From: CAYPEL01 sp036479985
GTDB lineage: Bacteria; Pseudomonadota; Gammaproteobacteria; DSM-19610
Length of the DNA: 64,000 bases
Direction of reading: 5' to 3'
Assembly (NCBI GenBank): GCA_965224815.1
Contig: CBDDAF010000001.1
Location: 1 to 64,000 of the forward strand
The notes under the pieces: generated by a model
What the model saw: the letters and a program-made list of their open reading frames with translations, nothing else
Database searches by the model: none
Told to the model about the DNA's origin: nothing
Program-made: the position numbers and the translations under genes
Part shown: positions 36,199-44,359 of the stretch, piece by piece
Layout of the letters: each line of letters opens with the position of its first letter
How positions within the stretch are numbered: position 1 is the first letter of the stretch

Positions 36199-37149
36199 TT
36201 ATGAAAAGAATGACAGGGCGCGCTTATCAAGCCAATAGTCTGGTCGTATGGGTAAACTGCCGGTAATAAAACCAACGTGTCCACCGTGTTTAGCAATCTC
36301 CAATATGACGCCGTCACCCAGTTCACTGTCTTTTGGAATTACACTCAGGTTCATAAAAGGATCATCTTCTGCGTGCAGTATGAGCGTGGGGGTTTTAATG
36401 TCGGCTATAAATCTGCGGCAACTGCTTTGAGTGTAATAATCATTGGCATTTTTAAATCCATTCAGTGGTGCAGTGACTGCTTCATCGAATGAACGTAGTG
36501 TTGTTAATTGTTGAATATCTCTATCGGTAAGTGGCATATCCACTTGTTGTATTTTTGTGCGTAACGAACGCAAAAGCTTATTTAGCAGATAGCGTTGATA
36601 AATCCGTGATGAGCCTTGTTCAAGACAGTTGGCGACTGTACCTAGCTCAAAAGGGACTGAAATTGCCATTGCCCGGTTAATGCCACTTTGACTACCGGTT
36701 TCACCTAGCCATTTAAGCAATACATTCCCGCCCAGAGAAACACCCAGTACATAGATTTCACGATCCGGATATTGGCCGCGCAATTTATTAATCATAAAAT
36801 TTAAATCACCGGTGTCGCCAGAATGGTAACTGCGAGATAGCCGGTTGGGTTCTCCGCTACAACCTCGAAAGTGCATGAATATAACGGACATAGAAGCTTT
36901 ATATAAGGTTGAGACTAATCCAGCAGCATAATGTGAATTAATACTACCTTCCAACCCATGAAGCATTAAAACCAACGGGCCGGACTTGTCAGGGGCCCAG
37001 TCCAGATCGATGAAATCTCCATCGGGTAACTCCACACGCTCGCGGCGCATTTGAGGTAATCGGGTTTTTCTGAACAAACTTGGATAGATCGTCTGGGTAT
37101 GTCCCTCAGGCAACCACCAGGCGGGTTTGAACTGACTATCGATGATCAT
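36199..37149 (-). CDS. YheT-family alpha/beta hydrolase
   Basis: The 316-residue protein (start MIIDSQFKPAWWLPEGHTQT) has the UPF0017/YheT signature WLPEGHTQTIYPSLF, then LMLHGLEGS, the FRGCSGEPNRLSRSYHSGDT segment, a nucleophile elbow GVSLGGN, AEDDPF and HGGHVGF as the Asp/His of a triad. Members are lipase/esterase-like; substrate is unknown. It follows gluQ after 8 bp. Confidence 0.9.
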   Translation of the reverse strand: MIIDSQFKPAWWLPEGHTQTIYPSLFRKTRLPQMRRERVELPDGDFIDLDWAPDKSGPLVLMLHGLEGSINSHYAAGLVSTLYKASMSVIFMHFRGCSGEPNRLSRSYHSGDTGDLNFMINKLRGQYPDREIYVLGVSLGGNVLLKWLGETGSQSGINRAMAISVPFELGTVANCLEQGSSRIYQRYLLNKLLRSLRTKIQQVDMPLTDRDIQQLTTLRSFDEAVTAPLNGFKNANDYYTQSSCRRFIADIKTPTLILHAEDDPFMNLSVIPKDSELGDGVILEIAKHGGHVGFITGSLPIRPDYWLDKRALSFFS

Positions 37150-37157
37150 TGAGATTC

Positions 37158-38054
37158 TCAGGTAAGGGGCTGTGTAACGATTGTATGTTGAAGTGGCAGA
37201 TTTTGACTGTCCCAGTTTTTGATGGCCCATTGCCAGATAGTGTCGAGTTTTTCATTGGTCAGCATTTCCGGTACGGGTTGTTTGAGAAAGCGTAACGCTT
37301 GTATAAGTAATGTGGCTGGATTTTCATGATGGATGGATGGCGCCTGTGTCTGTTTGCTGTACTTACTGCCGTCAGGCCAGGTTGCCAGTGGCAGGTGCAA
37401 GTAACGCGGTGTCGTCAAACCGAGTTGTTGTTGCAAATGGATTTGCCGTGCCGTGTTATCAAACAGATCATGCCCACGCACGATATCGGTGATGTTTTGC
37501 GCTGCATCATCTACCGTCACGGCCAGTTGATAGGCAAATAAACCATCAGCCCGTTTAATAATAAAATCCCCAGTCTCAGTAGCCAGGTTTTCCTGCAATC
37601 TTCCTGCGAGCCGATCCTGGTAATCAATAAGGCTGTTATCGACACGCATTCGTATTGAGCGTGCAGTCTGTCCCTCTACCATTCCATTGCGACAGGTGCC
37701 CGGATAAATAGCTGTTTGACCGGTTGCTTCGCGTATATCACGCCGCGAACAACTGCAGGGATAAATACAATTTTTTGCGCTGAGCTTTTCAAGTGCTTCC
37801 TGATAGGCGCTATGGTTCTGGCTCTGGTAAAGCACGGTTTCATCCCAATGCATCCCCAATCGTTCCAACGTGCGCAGGATGTCATCGGCCGAACCGGGTA
37901 TTTCACGTGGTGGGTCGAGGTCTTCGATGCGTACCAGCCAGACACCACCGGCTGATCTGGCATCCAGAAAGCTGCCGACCGCTGCAATCAGTGAACCAAA
38001 ATGTAAGGGGCCGGTAGGTGAGGGCGCAAAGCGACCGCGGTAAATAGATTTCAT
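37158..38054 (-). CDS. gluQ: Glutamyl-Q tRNA(Asp) synthetase
   Basis: The 298-residue protein shows FAPSPTGPLHFGSL (HIGH-like motif), RIEDLDPPRE, a zinc site CSCSRRDI with later YPGTCRNG, and DGSKYSKQ in place of KMSKS. It lacks the anticodon domain of glutamyl-tRNA synthetases, as expected for GluQRS, which attaches glutamate to queuosine 34 in tRNA(Asp). The queF gene for queuosine lies 6 kb away. dksA follows upstream as often seen. Confidence 0.95.
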   Translation of the reverse strand: MKSIYRGRFAPSPTGPLHFGSLIAAVGSFLDARSAGGVWLVRIEDLDPPREIPGSADDILRTLERLGMHWDETVLYQSQNHSAYQEALEKLSAKNCIYPCSCSRRDIREATGQTAIYPGTCRNGMVEGQTARSIRMRVDNSLIDYQDRLAGRLQENLATETGDFIIKRADGLFAYQLAVTVDDAAQNITDIVRGHDLFDNTARQIHLQQQLGLTTPRYLHLPLATWPDGSKYSKQTQAPSIHHENPATLLIQALRFLKQPVPEMLTNEKLDTIWQWAIKNWDSQNLPLQHTIVTQPLT

Positions 38055-38076
38055 AATGATTTCAGAGTGGAAATCT

Positions 38077-38203
38077 CGAGTTTATTCGTACGGCCTTGTA
38101 GGAGCGGCTTCAGCCGCGTTAGGGCGCTGCGTTTATCGCGGCTGAAGCCGCTCCTACAGATACTGCGCTGTTCAAAATCACAAGATGCATGAATAGATCA
38201 GAT
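38077..38203. mobile_element. 127-bp MITE-like element with REP core, copy 2
   Basis: This is the second copy of the element at 23971-24100. It has a REP core and a 27-bp right block (38169-38195) identical to 24066-24092. The right end aatagatcagat resembles the TIR of copy 1; the left end (ctcgagtttattcg) is more diverged. Confidence 0.65.
38097..38158. repeat. REP palindrome, copy 2
   Basis: Arms tgtaggagcggcttcagccg and cggctgaagccgctcctaca frame a 22-bp centre. It lies between the start of gluQ and the end of dksA and does not overlap a gene. Confidence 0.9.
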
Positions 38204-38246
38204 GCCTTAAGTTTCCACGGATAATAACCGGCTTGCAGACCCAAGT

Positions 38247-38274
38247 AAAAAGCCGGCACAAGGCCGGCTTTTTA
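38247..38274. terminator. Terminator downstream of dksA
   Basis: aaaaagccgg, caca, aggccggcttttt forms a GC-rich stem with A and T tracts on both sides. On the minus strand it lies 20 bp after the dksA stop. Confidence 0.85.
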
Positions 38275-38293
38275 ACGATGAGCATGCAGAGCA

Positions 38294-38977
38294 TCAACCC
38301 ATCTGTTTTTCGCGTATCTCATCCAGCGTTTTGCAATCGATGCATTGAGTCGCCGTAGGTCTGGCTTCAAGCCGGCGAATGCCTATTTCAAGGCCGCATG
38401 CATCACAGTAGCCATACTCATCACTTTCAAGCATGATCAGTGATTCATCGATTTTCTTGATGAGTTTGCGTTCACGATCACGTGCACGCAGTTCCATACT
38501 GAATTCGGATTCCTGGGTAGCGCGATCATTCGGGTCCGGGAAGTTGGCTGCTTCGTCCTGCATATGGTGCACGGTACGATCCACTTCTTGCATCAGGTCA
38601 CGTTTCCAGGCCAATAGAATATTCTGGAAATGCTGAACCTGTTCTGCGTTCATATATTCTTCATTCTTTTTCAGCGCATACGGCTTGATGCCCTGAACTG
38701 GCCCGGCGGTGGACAGCGCGGTTACTTTTGCCGGTGCAGAACGTTTAGACGTTGCTTTTGCTGGTTTTTTCTTTGTGGTGACAGGCATCTTCTTAGTGAC
38801 AGCTTTTTTAGGAGGAGCCTTAATGGCGGCCGTTTTTTTCTTTACCGTAGTCTTTTTTACGGGCGCTTTTTTTACAGGGGCTTTTTTCTTCGCCACAGCT
38901 TTCTTTGCTGCGGTGGGTTTTTTTGCCACAGTCTTTTTCTTTGACTTGGTTTTCGCAGCCTTTTTCTTGGTGGCCAT
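38294..38977 (-). CDS. dksA: DksA with lysine/alanine-rich N-terminal extension
   Basis: The 227-residue protein (start at 38977, MATKKKAAKTK, preceded by ggag 7 bp upstream) has a canonical C-terminal DksA domain (NAEQVQHFQNILLAWKRDLM; DPNDRATQESEFSMELR) with zinc finger CDACGLEIGIRRLEARPTA and CIDC. It binds the RNA polymerase secondary channel with ppGpp. Residues 1-95 are repeated K/A/P-rich blocks resembling histone H1, absent from E. coli DksA (151 residues) and likely disordered. Confidence 0.93.
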   Translation of the reverse strand: MATKKKAAKTKSKKKTVAKKPTAAKKAVAKKKAPVKKAPVKKTTVKKKTAAIKAPPKKAVTKKMPVTTKKKPAKATSKRSAPAKVTALSTAGPVQGIKPYALKKNEEYMNAEQVQHFQNILLAWKRDLMQEVDRTVHHMQDEAANFPDPNDRATQESEFSMELRARDRERKLIKKIDESLIMLESDEYGYCDACGLEIGIRRLEARPTATQCIDCKTLDEIREKQMG

Positions 38978-39178
38978 GCAAATTCTCCAGTACCAGTCGA
39001 GCCGAAACTCAGTATAAAAAATCACCAGGGAGGGGCGTATCAGCCAAGCCCTGAATTTATCAAGGGCGGTAGTTTCCAGTTCAAACGGCCATTCGTCAAG
39101 GTAAATACATATTATAGTTGAGCCTGTGAAGGAGGTTGGGGTAGGCTTGGCGGCTCTTTTTACTACCTATATACATGT

Positions 39179-39946
39179 ATGAGCCAGTTAACAACGTTAC
39201 TTTTTGATGTCGATGGCACACTAGCCGAAACCGAGGAAAATCACCGCCAGGCGTTCAATAAGGCCTTTAAACAGGCTGGTTTAGGCTGGTTCTGGTCAAT
39301 TGAATGCTATGTTGATTTGCTGGCAGTGACCGGGGGTAAGGAGCGAATCAGACACTATATTGATACGTATAAGCCTGATTTTGATCATCCGGAAAAGCTT
39401 ACAAGTTATATAGCCGATTTACATGCCAAGAAGACTGAAATTTACATCCGTACAGTTGCTGAGGGAAAGATGCCATTACGCCCAGGGGTTAAACGCCTGC
39501 TGTTAGCTGCTCGGCAGGCGGGTTTGCGATTGGGCATATCGACAACAACATCACCCTCCAATGTGACTGTGCTGCTCGAAAAATCGCTCGCTGAAGATGC
39601 CCCGTCATGGTTTGAAGTGATTGCTGCTGGCAGTGTTGTTGAAGCTAAAAAACCTGCTCCTGATATTTATCTTTACGCCATGCAACAAATGGGCGTCGAG
39701 CCGGGTGAATGCCTGGCGTTTGAAGATTCGAAAAACGGCTTAATCTCGGCGCAACAGGCGGGTGTAAAAACGTTGGTAACCGTCAGTCAGTATACGCAAA
39801 ACCATGACTTTTCCAGTGCTGCATTAGTGGTTGATCATTTTGGCGAACCTGATAATCCTTGTCAGGTACAGCAAGGTTCAATGCATGGCAGTGATTATGT
39901 CGATATTGAATTGTTAAAAGCAGTCTGGGAAAAATCGGCAGACTAA
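39179..39946 (+). CDS. cbbY: CbbY-like HAD sugar phosphatase
   Basis: The 255-residue HAD protein has LLFDVDGTLAETEENHRQAF, TTTSPSNV and EDSKNGLISAQQAGVK, and a helical cap starting GLGWFWSIECYVDLLAVTGGKERI, close to CbbY. CbbY hydrolyses xylulose-1,5-bisphosphate, an inhibitor formed by RuBisCO; no RuBisCO gene is visible here, so the role stays inferred. The downstream aminotransferase starts 1 bp after its stop. Confidence 0.8.
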   Translation: MSQLTTLLFDVDGTLAETEENHRQAFNKAFKQAGLGWFWSIECYVDLLAVTGGKERIRHYIDTYKPDFDHPEKLTSYIADLHAKKTEIYIRTVAEGKMPLRPGVKRLLLAARQAGLRLGISTTTSPSNVTVLLEKSLAEDAPSWFEVIAAGSVVEAKKPAPDIYLYAMQQMGVEPGECLAFEDSKNGLISAQQAGVKTLVTVSQYTQNHDFSSAALVVDHFGEPDNPCQVQQGSMHGSDYVDIELLKAVWEKSAD

Positions 39947-39947
39947 T

Positions 39948-41111
39948 TTGTCAGGCAGTCATCATGCAAGTCGTATAAAGGCAATCCAGCCATTCCATGT
40001 GATGGCGTTGCTTGCGCGTGCGCGAGAACTTGAAGCACAAGGGCGTAACATTGTGCATATGGAAATCGGTGAGCCGGATTTTGTAACACCTAAGCCGATT
40101 ATAGACGCCGGTATTCGCGCATTAGAGGATGGTAAAACTCACTACACCCCAACACTGGGTCTTCCCGGTTTGCGTCAGACTATTGCTGACTACTATGCCA
40201 CGCGCTTTAAAGTGAGCATCGATCCACGTCGAATTTTAGTAACGCCCGGGGCATCGGGTGCATTGCAGTTGGTTACCGCGCTGTTGGTTGATCCCGGCCA
40301 ACGGGTTTTAATGACCGATCCTGGCTATCCATGTAATCGTAACTTTGTCTACCTCGCCGAAGGGATACCAGATCTGCTACCGGTTGGTCCTGACACCGCT
40401 TATCAATTAACCTCGAAATTGATTGAACAATACTGGCGGCCAGATACTTGTGCGGTCATGGTGGCATCACCTGCTAACCCCACAGGTACCAGTCTTAGCC
40501 AGGATGATTTGCGTGACCTGCAAAATACCGTGAGAAAGTGCGGCGGCAGTTTGATCGTTGATGAAATCTATCAGGGGCTGACCTATGACGGGCAGGGTGA
40601 TTTCACAGCACTGGAGATGGCGGATGACATTTTCGTCATCAATAGTTTTTCCAAATACTTCGGTATGACTGGCTGGCGTCTTGGTTGGCTAGTCGCGCCG
40701 GATGATTGTGTGGAAGCCCTGGATAAACTGGCGCAGAACCTGTTCCTGGCGGCACCAACACTGTCGCAGTATGCAGCACTGGAAGCCTTCACACCTGAAA
40801 CGCGAGCAATTCTTGATCAACGCCGGGATGAATTTCAGCTACGGCGAGATTATCTACTGCCTGCCTTGCAGAAACTTGGTTTTGAAATAAGTACCCAACC
40901 ATCTGGCGCGTTTTATATCTATGCCGGGTGCAGCCAGTTTACCCAGGACAGTTTTGAGTTTTCGAAACAGCTTCTGGAAGAAGTCGGTGTGGCCATCACG
41001 CCAGGTCTGGATTTTGGTAATTACCTTGCGCAACAACATGTTCGTTTTGCTTATACGACATCGTTAGATAATCTGCAGGAAGGGGTTAATAGGTTAGCGA
41101 AGTTTTTGTAG
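39948..41111 (+). CDS. PLP-dependent class I/II aminotransferase
   Basis: The 387-residue protein shows MEIGEPDFVTP, YTPTLGLPGLRQTIADYY, VASPANPTGT, VDEIYQGL and NSFSKYFGMTGWRLGW with the PLP lysine. It is of the aspartate-aminotransferase fold; the amino-acid substrate is not evident. It starts at TTG 39948, directly after the CbbY-like stop, so the two are probably cotranscribed. It ends 9 bp before a 244-bp inverted-repeat element. Confidence 0.9.
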   Translation: MSGSHHASRIKAIQPFHVMALLARARELEAQGRNIVHMEIGEPDFVTPKPIIDAGIRALEDGKTHYTPTLGLPGLRQTIADYYATRFKVSIDPRRILVTPGASGALQLVTALLVDPGQRVLMTDPGYPCNRNFVYLAEGIPDLLPVGPDTAYQLTSKLIEQYWRPDTCAVMVASPANPTGTSLSQDDLRDLQNTVRKCGGSLIVDEIYQGLTYDGQGDFTALEMADDIFVINSFSKYFGMTGWRLGWLVAPDDCVEALDKLAQNLFLAAPTLSQYAALEAFTPETRAILDQRRDEFQLRRDYLLPALQKLGFEISTQPSGAFYIYAGCSQFTQDSFEFSKQLLEEVGVAITPGLDFGNYLAQQHVRFAYTTSLDNLQEGVNRLAKFL

Positions 41112-41120
41112 TTAGATTAT

Positions 41121-41364
41121 AAAAGAATAATTCTCGCAAAGGCGCAGAGCACGCAAAGAAAGATTTAGGGAAGCTCTGGTTAATTCGTCATTGCGAGGAA
41201 CGCAGTGACGAAGCAATCCCTAAGCGATTGAATATGAACCTGGGATTGCCGCGCTGCGCTCGCAATGACGAGATTGTTTCAATTAATCAGATGCTCCTTA
41301 GATTTTTAAATACCAAATAATTATCGCTTTGCGTGCTCTGCGCCTTTGCGAGAATTATTCTTTT
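41121..41364. mobile_element. Nested 244-bp inverted-repeat element
   Basis: The outer arms are perfect inverted repeats of 38 bp (41121-41158 and 41327-41364). Inside lie weaker inverted blocks: ctctggttaatt (41174-41185) against aattaatcagat, and a palindromic cgtcattgcgagg family repeat with gcaatccc near 41190-41270. No coding capacity. The right arm forms the last three codons and the stop of cysZ. Confidence 0.8.
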
Positions 41365-42095
41365 CTAGTAGGAGCCAGCTCATCTTCTTTCACCCACATC
41401 GCCGTAGCTCCAGCCACCGCTGCAGGCATGACTGCAAAGTTGAGAATTGGGATCAAGGTAAACAGCAACACACCACTACCAAAACCAAGCGCTAACATAC
41501 GCCGGCCTGCAAGGCGTCTGCGTTGCTCTTTGAAAAACAATTGATGATTGGCCATCGGATAATCGGCGTACTGAATAGCCAGCATCCAGACGCTGAAGGC
41601 CCCCCATAAAAAAGGTGCGGCGATATTGATCACCGGGATAAGAAACAACAGTCCCAGCGGAATGGCACGTAGTAGAAAATATAACAGTTTACGAATTTCA
41701 GACCAGATGGCGGGCAGGACGTCGCGTATCACTTGCTGCCAATTGCCTGTCATTGGTTTATCCCGTAAATGATTCTCCACAGCTTCTGCCAGTAGCCCAT
41801 TAAAGGGGGCGGCTATCAGGTTAGCAATGATTGAAAATCCGTAAAATATAATCAGCAGGCTCAGTGCAATAAACAACGGCCAGATCAGATAACTGAGCCA
41901 GTCCAGCCAACCTGGCAGTTTGCTCATAAAAAAGGCTGAGCTTGTTTCGATCCAGCTGATGGCAGACCAGACCAGGCCAGCAAATAACAGAATATTTATG
42001 GTCAGTGGTATGGCAACAAAACGCCGCAGGCGGGGTTTCTTGATGAGAGAAAATCCGCGCAGCATATAGTTAAAACCGCTGATAAAACTGTTCAT
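41355..42095 (-). CDS. cysZ: CysZ-like sulfate transporter/EI24 protein
   Basis: The 246-residue protein has four or more hydrophobic segments and the CysZ signatures GFNYMLRGFSLI, FYGFSIIANLIAAPFN and LLPAIWSEIRKLLYFLLR-like helix with IPVINIAAPFLWGAF. CysZ imports sulfate or sulfite across the inner membrane. Its stop codon and last three codons fall inside the repeat arm at 41327-41364, so the C-terminus was probably altered by the insertion. Confidence 0.88.
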   Translation of the reverse strand: MNSFISGFNYMLRGFSLIKKPRLRRFVAIPLTINILLFAGLVWSAISWIETSSAFFMSKLPGWLDWLSYLIWPLFIALSLLIIFYGFSIIANLIAAPFNGLLAEAVENHLRDKPMTGNWQQVIRDVLPAIWSEIRKLLYFLLRAIPLGLLFLIPVINIAAPFLWGAFSVWMLAIQYADYPMANHQLFFKEQRRRLAGRRMLALGFGSGVLLFTLIPILNFAVMPAAVAGATAMWVKEDELAPTRKE

Positions 42096-42121
42096 AAACT
42101 TTTCTCGTATTTCGTAAAAAC

Positions 42122-42186
42122 TGTAGGAGCGGCTTCAGCCGCGATGGGCGATGTCACCGTTCATCGCGGCTGAAGCCGCTCCTACA
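42122..42186. repeat. REP palindrome, copy 3
   Basis: Arms tgtaggagcggcttcagccg and cggctgaagccgctcctaca. The right end supplies the TAG stop of the FGGY kinase (42182-42184, minus strand). Confidence 0.92.
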
Positions 42187-43456
42187 AGTATAAATTTTTA
42201 CGGGCTAACAATGCCGCACCATGGGCGGCTTCCTGATGTTCTGCTGTAATCACAGGAATACCTAATAGACGTTCGCGGATTGCAGACCAGGTTGTATTGC
42301 ATGCGCCACCACCCAAACTGATCACCTGGTCAGGGTAGGGAGCGCCTAGCTCAGCGAGCAAGCGGTAACCACGCTGTTCAATGCGTGCCATGCTTTCCAG
42401 TAATCCGTGCAGAAAATCGGCATCTGATTCAGGCCGGGGGGTGAGTAAAGGTTGCAGAGTCGGATCGTTGATTGGAAAGCGTTCGCCATTTCCGGGCAGA
42501 GGCATATATTCATAGAGTGCGCTTTTTTGAGGGTCGATCTGTGCGCTCAGTGTGTTCAGTTCCTGATCGTTAAAAAACTGTTTCAGAACGGCACCACCGC
42601 TGTTGGATGCACCGCCTACCAGCCAGCGGTCACCCAGCCGATGGCTGTAAATGCCGTACTCTGCTGCAAAGACCGGTTGTTCAGTCAATATTTTCAGTAC
42701 CAGTGTTGAGCCTAAAGCAGTGACAGCATTGCCGGGTGTGTTTGCGCCGGTTGCGATAAATCCAGCTGTGCTGTCCGTGGTACCTGCGACCAGTTGAGTG
42801 TCAGGTGAAAAACCCCAACGCTTTTGAAATTCAGGTAACAGTGATCCTAATGGAGTGCCAGCGGGAAAGACGTTGGGTAAACAGGAGGCCGGTAGTTCTA
42901 GTTGTTCAAGCCAGTTCGGCCAGTGTCGTTGTGCGGCATCGTAACCCAGCTTCAGGCAATTATTTTCGTCACTGTTGTCAAAACGCCCCAGTAGTTTTCC
43001 AGTTAACCAATCAGCCTGGTGTAATGCGCGGTATTCTCCGGTTGGATATTCAGCTTGTAGCCAAAGCAGTTTGGCCAGACTGCTGGATACGCCGCGTGCC
43101 GGACTATTGCCAGGCGCTATGGTAGCTACGCGTGTGCTCTGTTGTGTTGCCCGCGTATCGTTGTACATCAAAGCCGGGCCGAGTGGTTGGCCTTCAAGTG
43201 TACTTAGCAACAAAGTTGATGAGGTGCCGTCAATAGCGATATGTTTTACATCTTTGCTATTGATGTCTGCACAAAGTGAATCCAGCGTATCTTGTAATGC
43301 TTGCCACCAGACTGAAGGATCTTGTTCTATCGCTGCACCATTTCGCGTGGGTGAGGGAAGGGCAGTCCGTGCGGTAGCTACGATGTCAGCCTGTGCGTTG
43401 ATGGCGCAAGCTCTGCATGCGGATGTGCCGATGTCGATGCCGATGAAGAGAGTCAT
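42182..43456 (-). CDS. FGGY-family carbohydrate kinase
   Basis: The 424-residue protein (start MTLFIGIDIGTSACRAC) has the two-domain sugar-kinase fold: IGIDIGTS, ALMYNDTRA, GTTDSTAGFIATGA and a C-terminal SLGGGACNTTWSAI. It resembles ribulokinase-like and putative sugar kinases rather than glycerol kinase; substrate unknown. The longer open frame back to 43498 is not supported. The stop TAG lies in a REP. Confidence 0.8.
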   Translation of the reverse strand: MTLFIGIDIGTSACRACAINAQADIVATARTALPSPTRNGAAIEQDPSVWWQALQDTLDSLCADINSKDVKHIAIDGTSSTLLLSTLEGQPLGPALMYNDTRATQQSTRVATIAPGNSPARGVSSSLAKLLWLQAEYPTGEYRALHQADWLTGKLLGRFDNSDENNCLKLGYDAAQRHWPNWLEQLELPASCLPNVFPAGTPLGSLLPEFQKRWGFSPDTQLVAGTTDSTAGFIATGANTPGNAVTALGSTLVLKILTEQPVFAAEYGIYSHRLGDRWLVGGASNSGGAVLKQFFNDQELNTLSAQIDPQKSALYEYMPLPGNGERFPINDPTLQPLLTPRPESDADFLHGLLESMARIEQRGYRLLAELGAPYPDQVISLGGGACNTTWSAIRERLLGIPVITAEHQEAAHGAALLARKNLYL

Positions 43457-43578
43457 TTTTACGCTGCTGTTGGATAGGTTTTGATAGTTAAAATACAAGT
43501 TTGTAAATGAGTATGTTTTTACAGGCTGTTATTACTGGTTGGACATGAAGAATTTCCAACAAGCTGAAAACAAATCGT

Positions 43579-43681
43579 CCCCTCCCCCTCAGGGGGAGGG
43601 ACAGGGAGAGGGGATTTAATTAGACAAGTTCCTTTTTTATCTAACCCCCTCTCCCCAACCCTCTCCCGGAGGGAGAGGGGG
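43579..43681. repeat. G/C-rich double palindrome
   Basis: Two arms (43579-43613 and 43645-43681), each an internal C/G-rich hairpin, are also reverse complements of one another around a 31-bp T/A-rich centre. The element resembles a widespread dispersed repeat of C- and G-runs. Its right arm encodes the last 14 or so codons of queF. Confidence 0.8.
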
Positions 43682-44135
43682 CTAAGGGTGGGTAGCAAGT
43701 AGATTTTTGTTTGTATCTGTAAATGCACTCTTCAGCAAGATTATCAAGGCAGTTCAACTTTTTCACAGGCTGTTGCCAGTCATCAGCCTTATGTTCAGCC
43801 ACCACCGTCGTATAAATCCCACCCCGCACGTTAAATTCAGCTGTCAGCCGCATAAAGCGGGGTGAACAGGCGTTTACTAAATCATCCAGAATCTGGTTGG
43901 TGACCGCCTCGTGAAAAGCGCCTTCATCGCGAAAAGCCCAGATATAAAGCTTCAGCGCTTTGAGTTCAATACAATGCTGGTCAGGCACATATTCGAGATT
44001 CAGCGTGGCAAAATCTGGTTGGCCGGTTTTTGGACACAGGCAGGTAAATTCAGGCATCCGGATACGAATCGTGTAGTCGCGTTCCGGCTGGGGATTATCA
44101 AAAGTTTCGAGCGATTTATCAGGTTGAGTGGTCAT
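43641..44135 (-). CDS. queF: 7-cyano-7-deazaguanine reductase QueF, short type
   Basis: The 164-residue protein (start MTTQPDKSLETFDNP at 44135) has the QueF core: EFTCLCPKTGQPDF with the catalytic Cys, DQHCIELKALKLYIWAFRDE and the tail FNVRGGIYTTVV. It reduces preQ0 to preQ1 in queuosine synthesis. The normal C-terminus near residue 145 is followed by PPLAPSPSGRGLGRGG, encoded by a palindromic repeat, which is probably functionless. Confidence 0.93.
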   Translation of the reverse strand: MTTQPDKSLETFDNPQPERDYTIRIRMPEFTCLCPKTGQPDFATLNLEYVPDQHCIELKALKLYIWAFRDEGAFHEAVTNQILDDLVNACSPRFMRLTAEFNVRGGIYTTVVAEHKADDWQQPVKKLNCLDNLAEECIYRYKQKSTCYPPLAPSPSGRGLGRGG

Positions 44136-44359
44136 TCGCGCACCATACCGGAATCGCTCTATTCCATACAAGTATACGGGTAACAAGCGACTGGGAAATT
44201 AACGTAGAAACCACTTCAGGAATTGTTCGTTGTCACCTCATGACGACGCGGTGCATTTCGAAGCGCGACGCCTGTGTGTTTTTCTTTTTATTGAAAAAAG
44301 CTGCACTTCTTATGCCTGTCAAGCTTGTTTCAATCACCCCCTTTCTGTATCTTGCGTAC

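Noticed and set aside
38709..39017. Antisense hydrophobic frame that resembles a membrane protein
   Set aside because: It is the complement of AAA/GCN codons of the DksA extension.
43499..43640. A C/G-run region that might be a terminator for the FGGY kinase
   Set aside because: It lies upstream of that gene and belongs to a dispersed double palindrome at the queF end.
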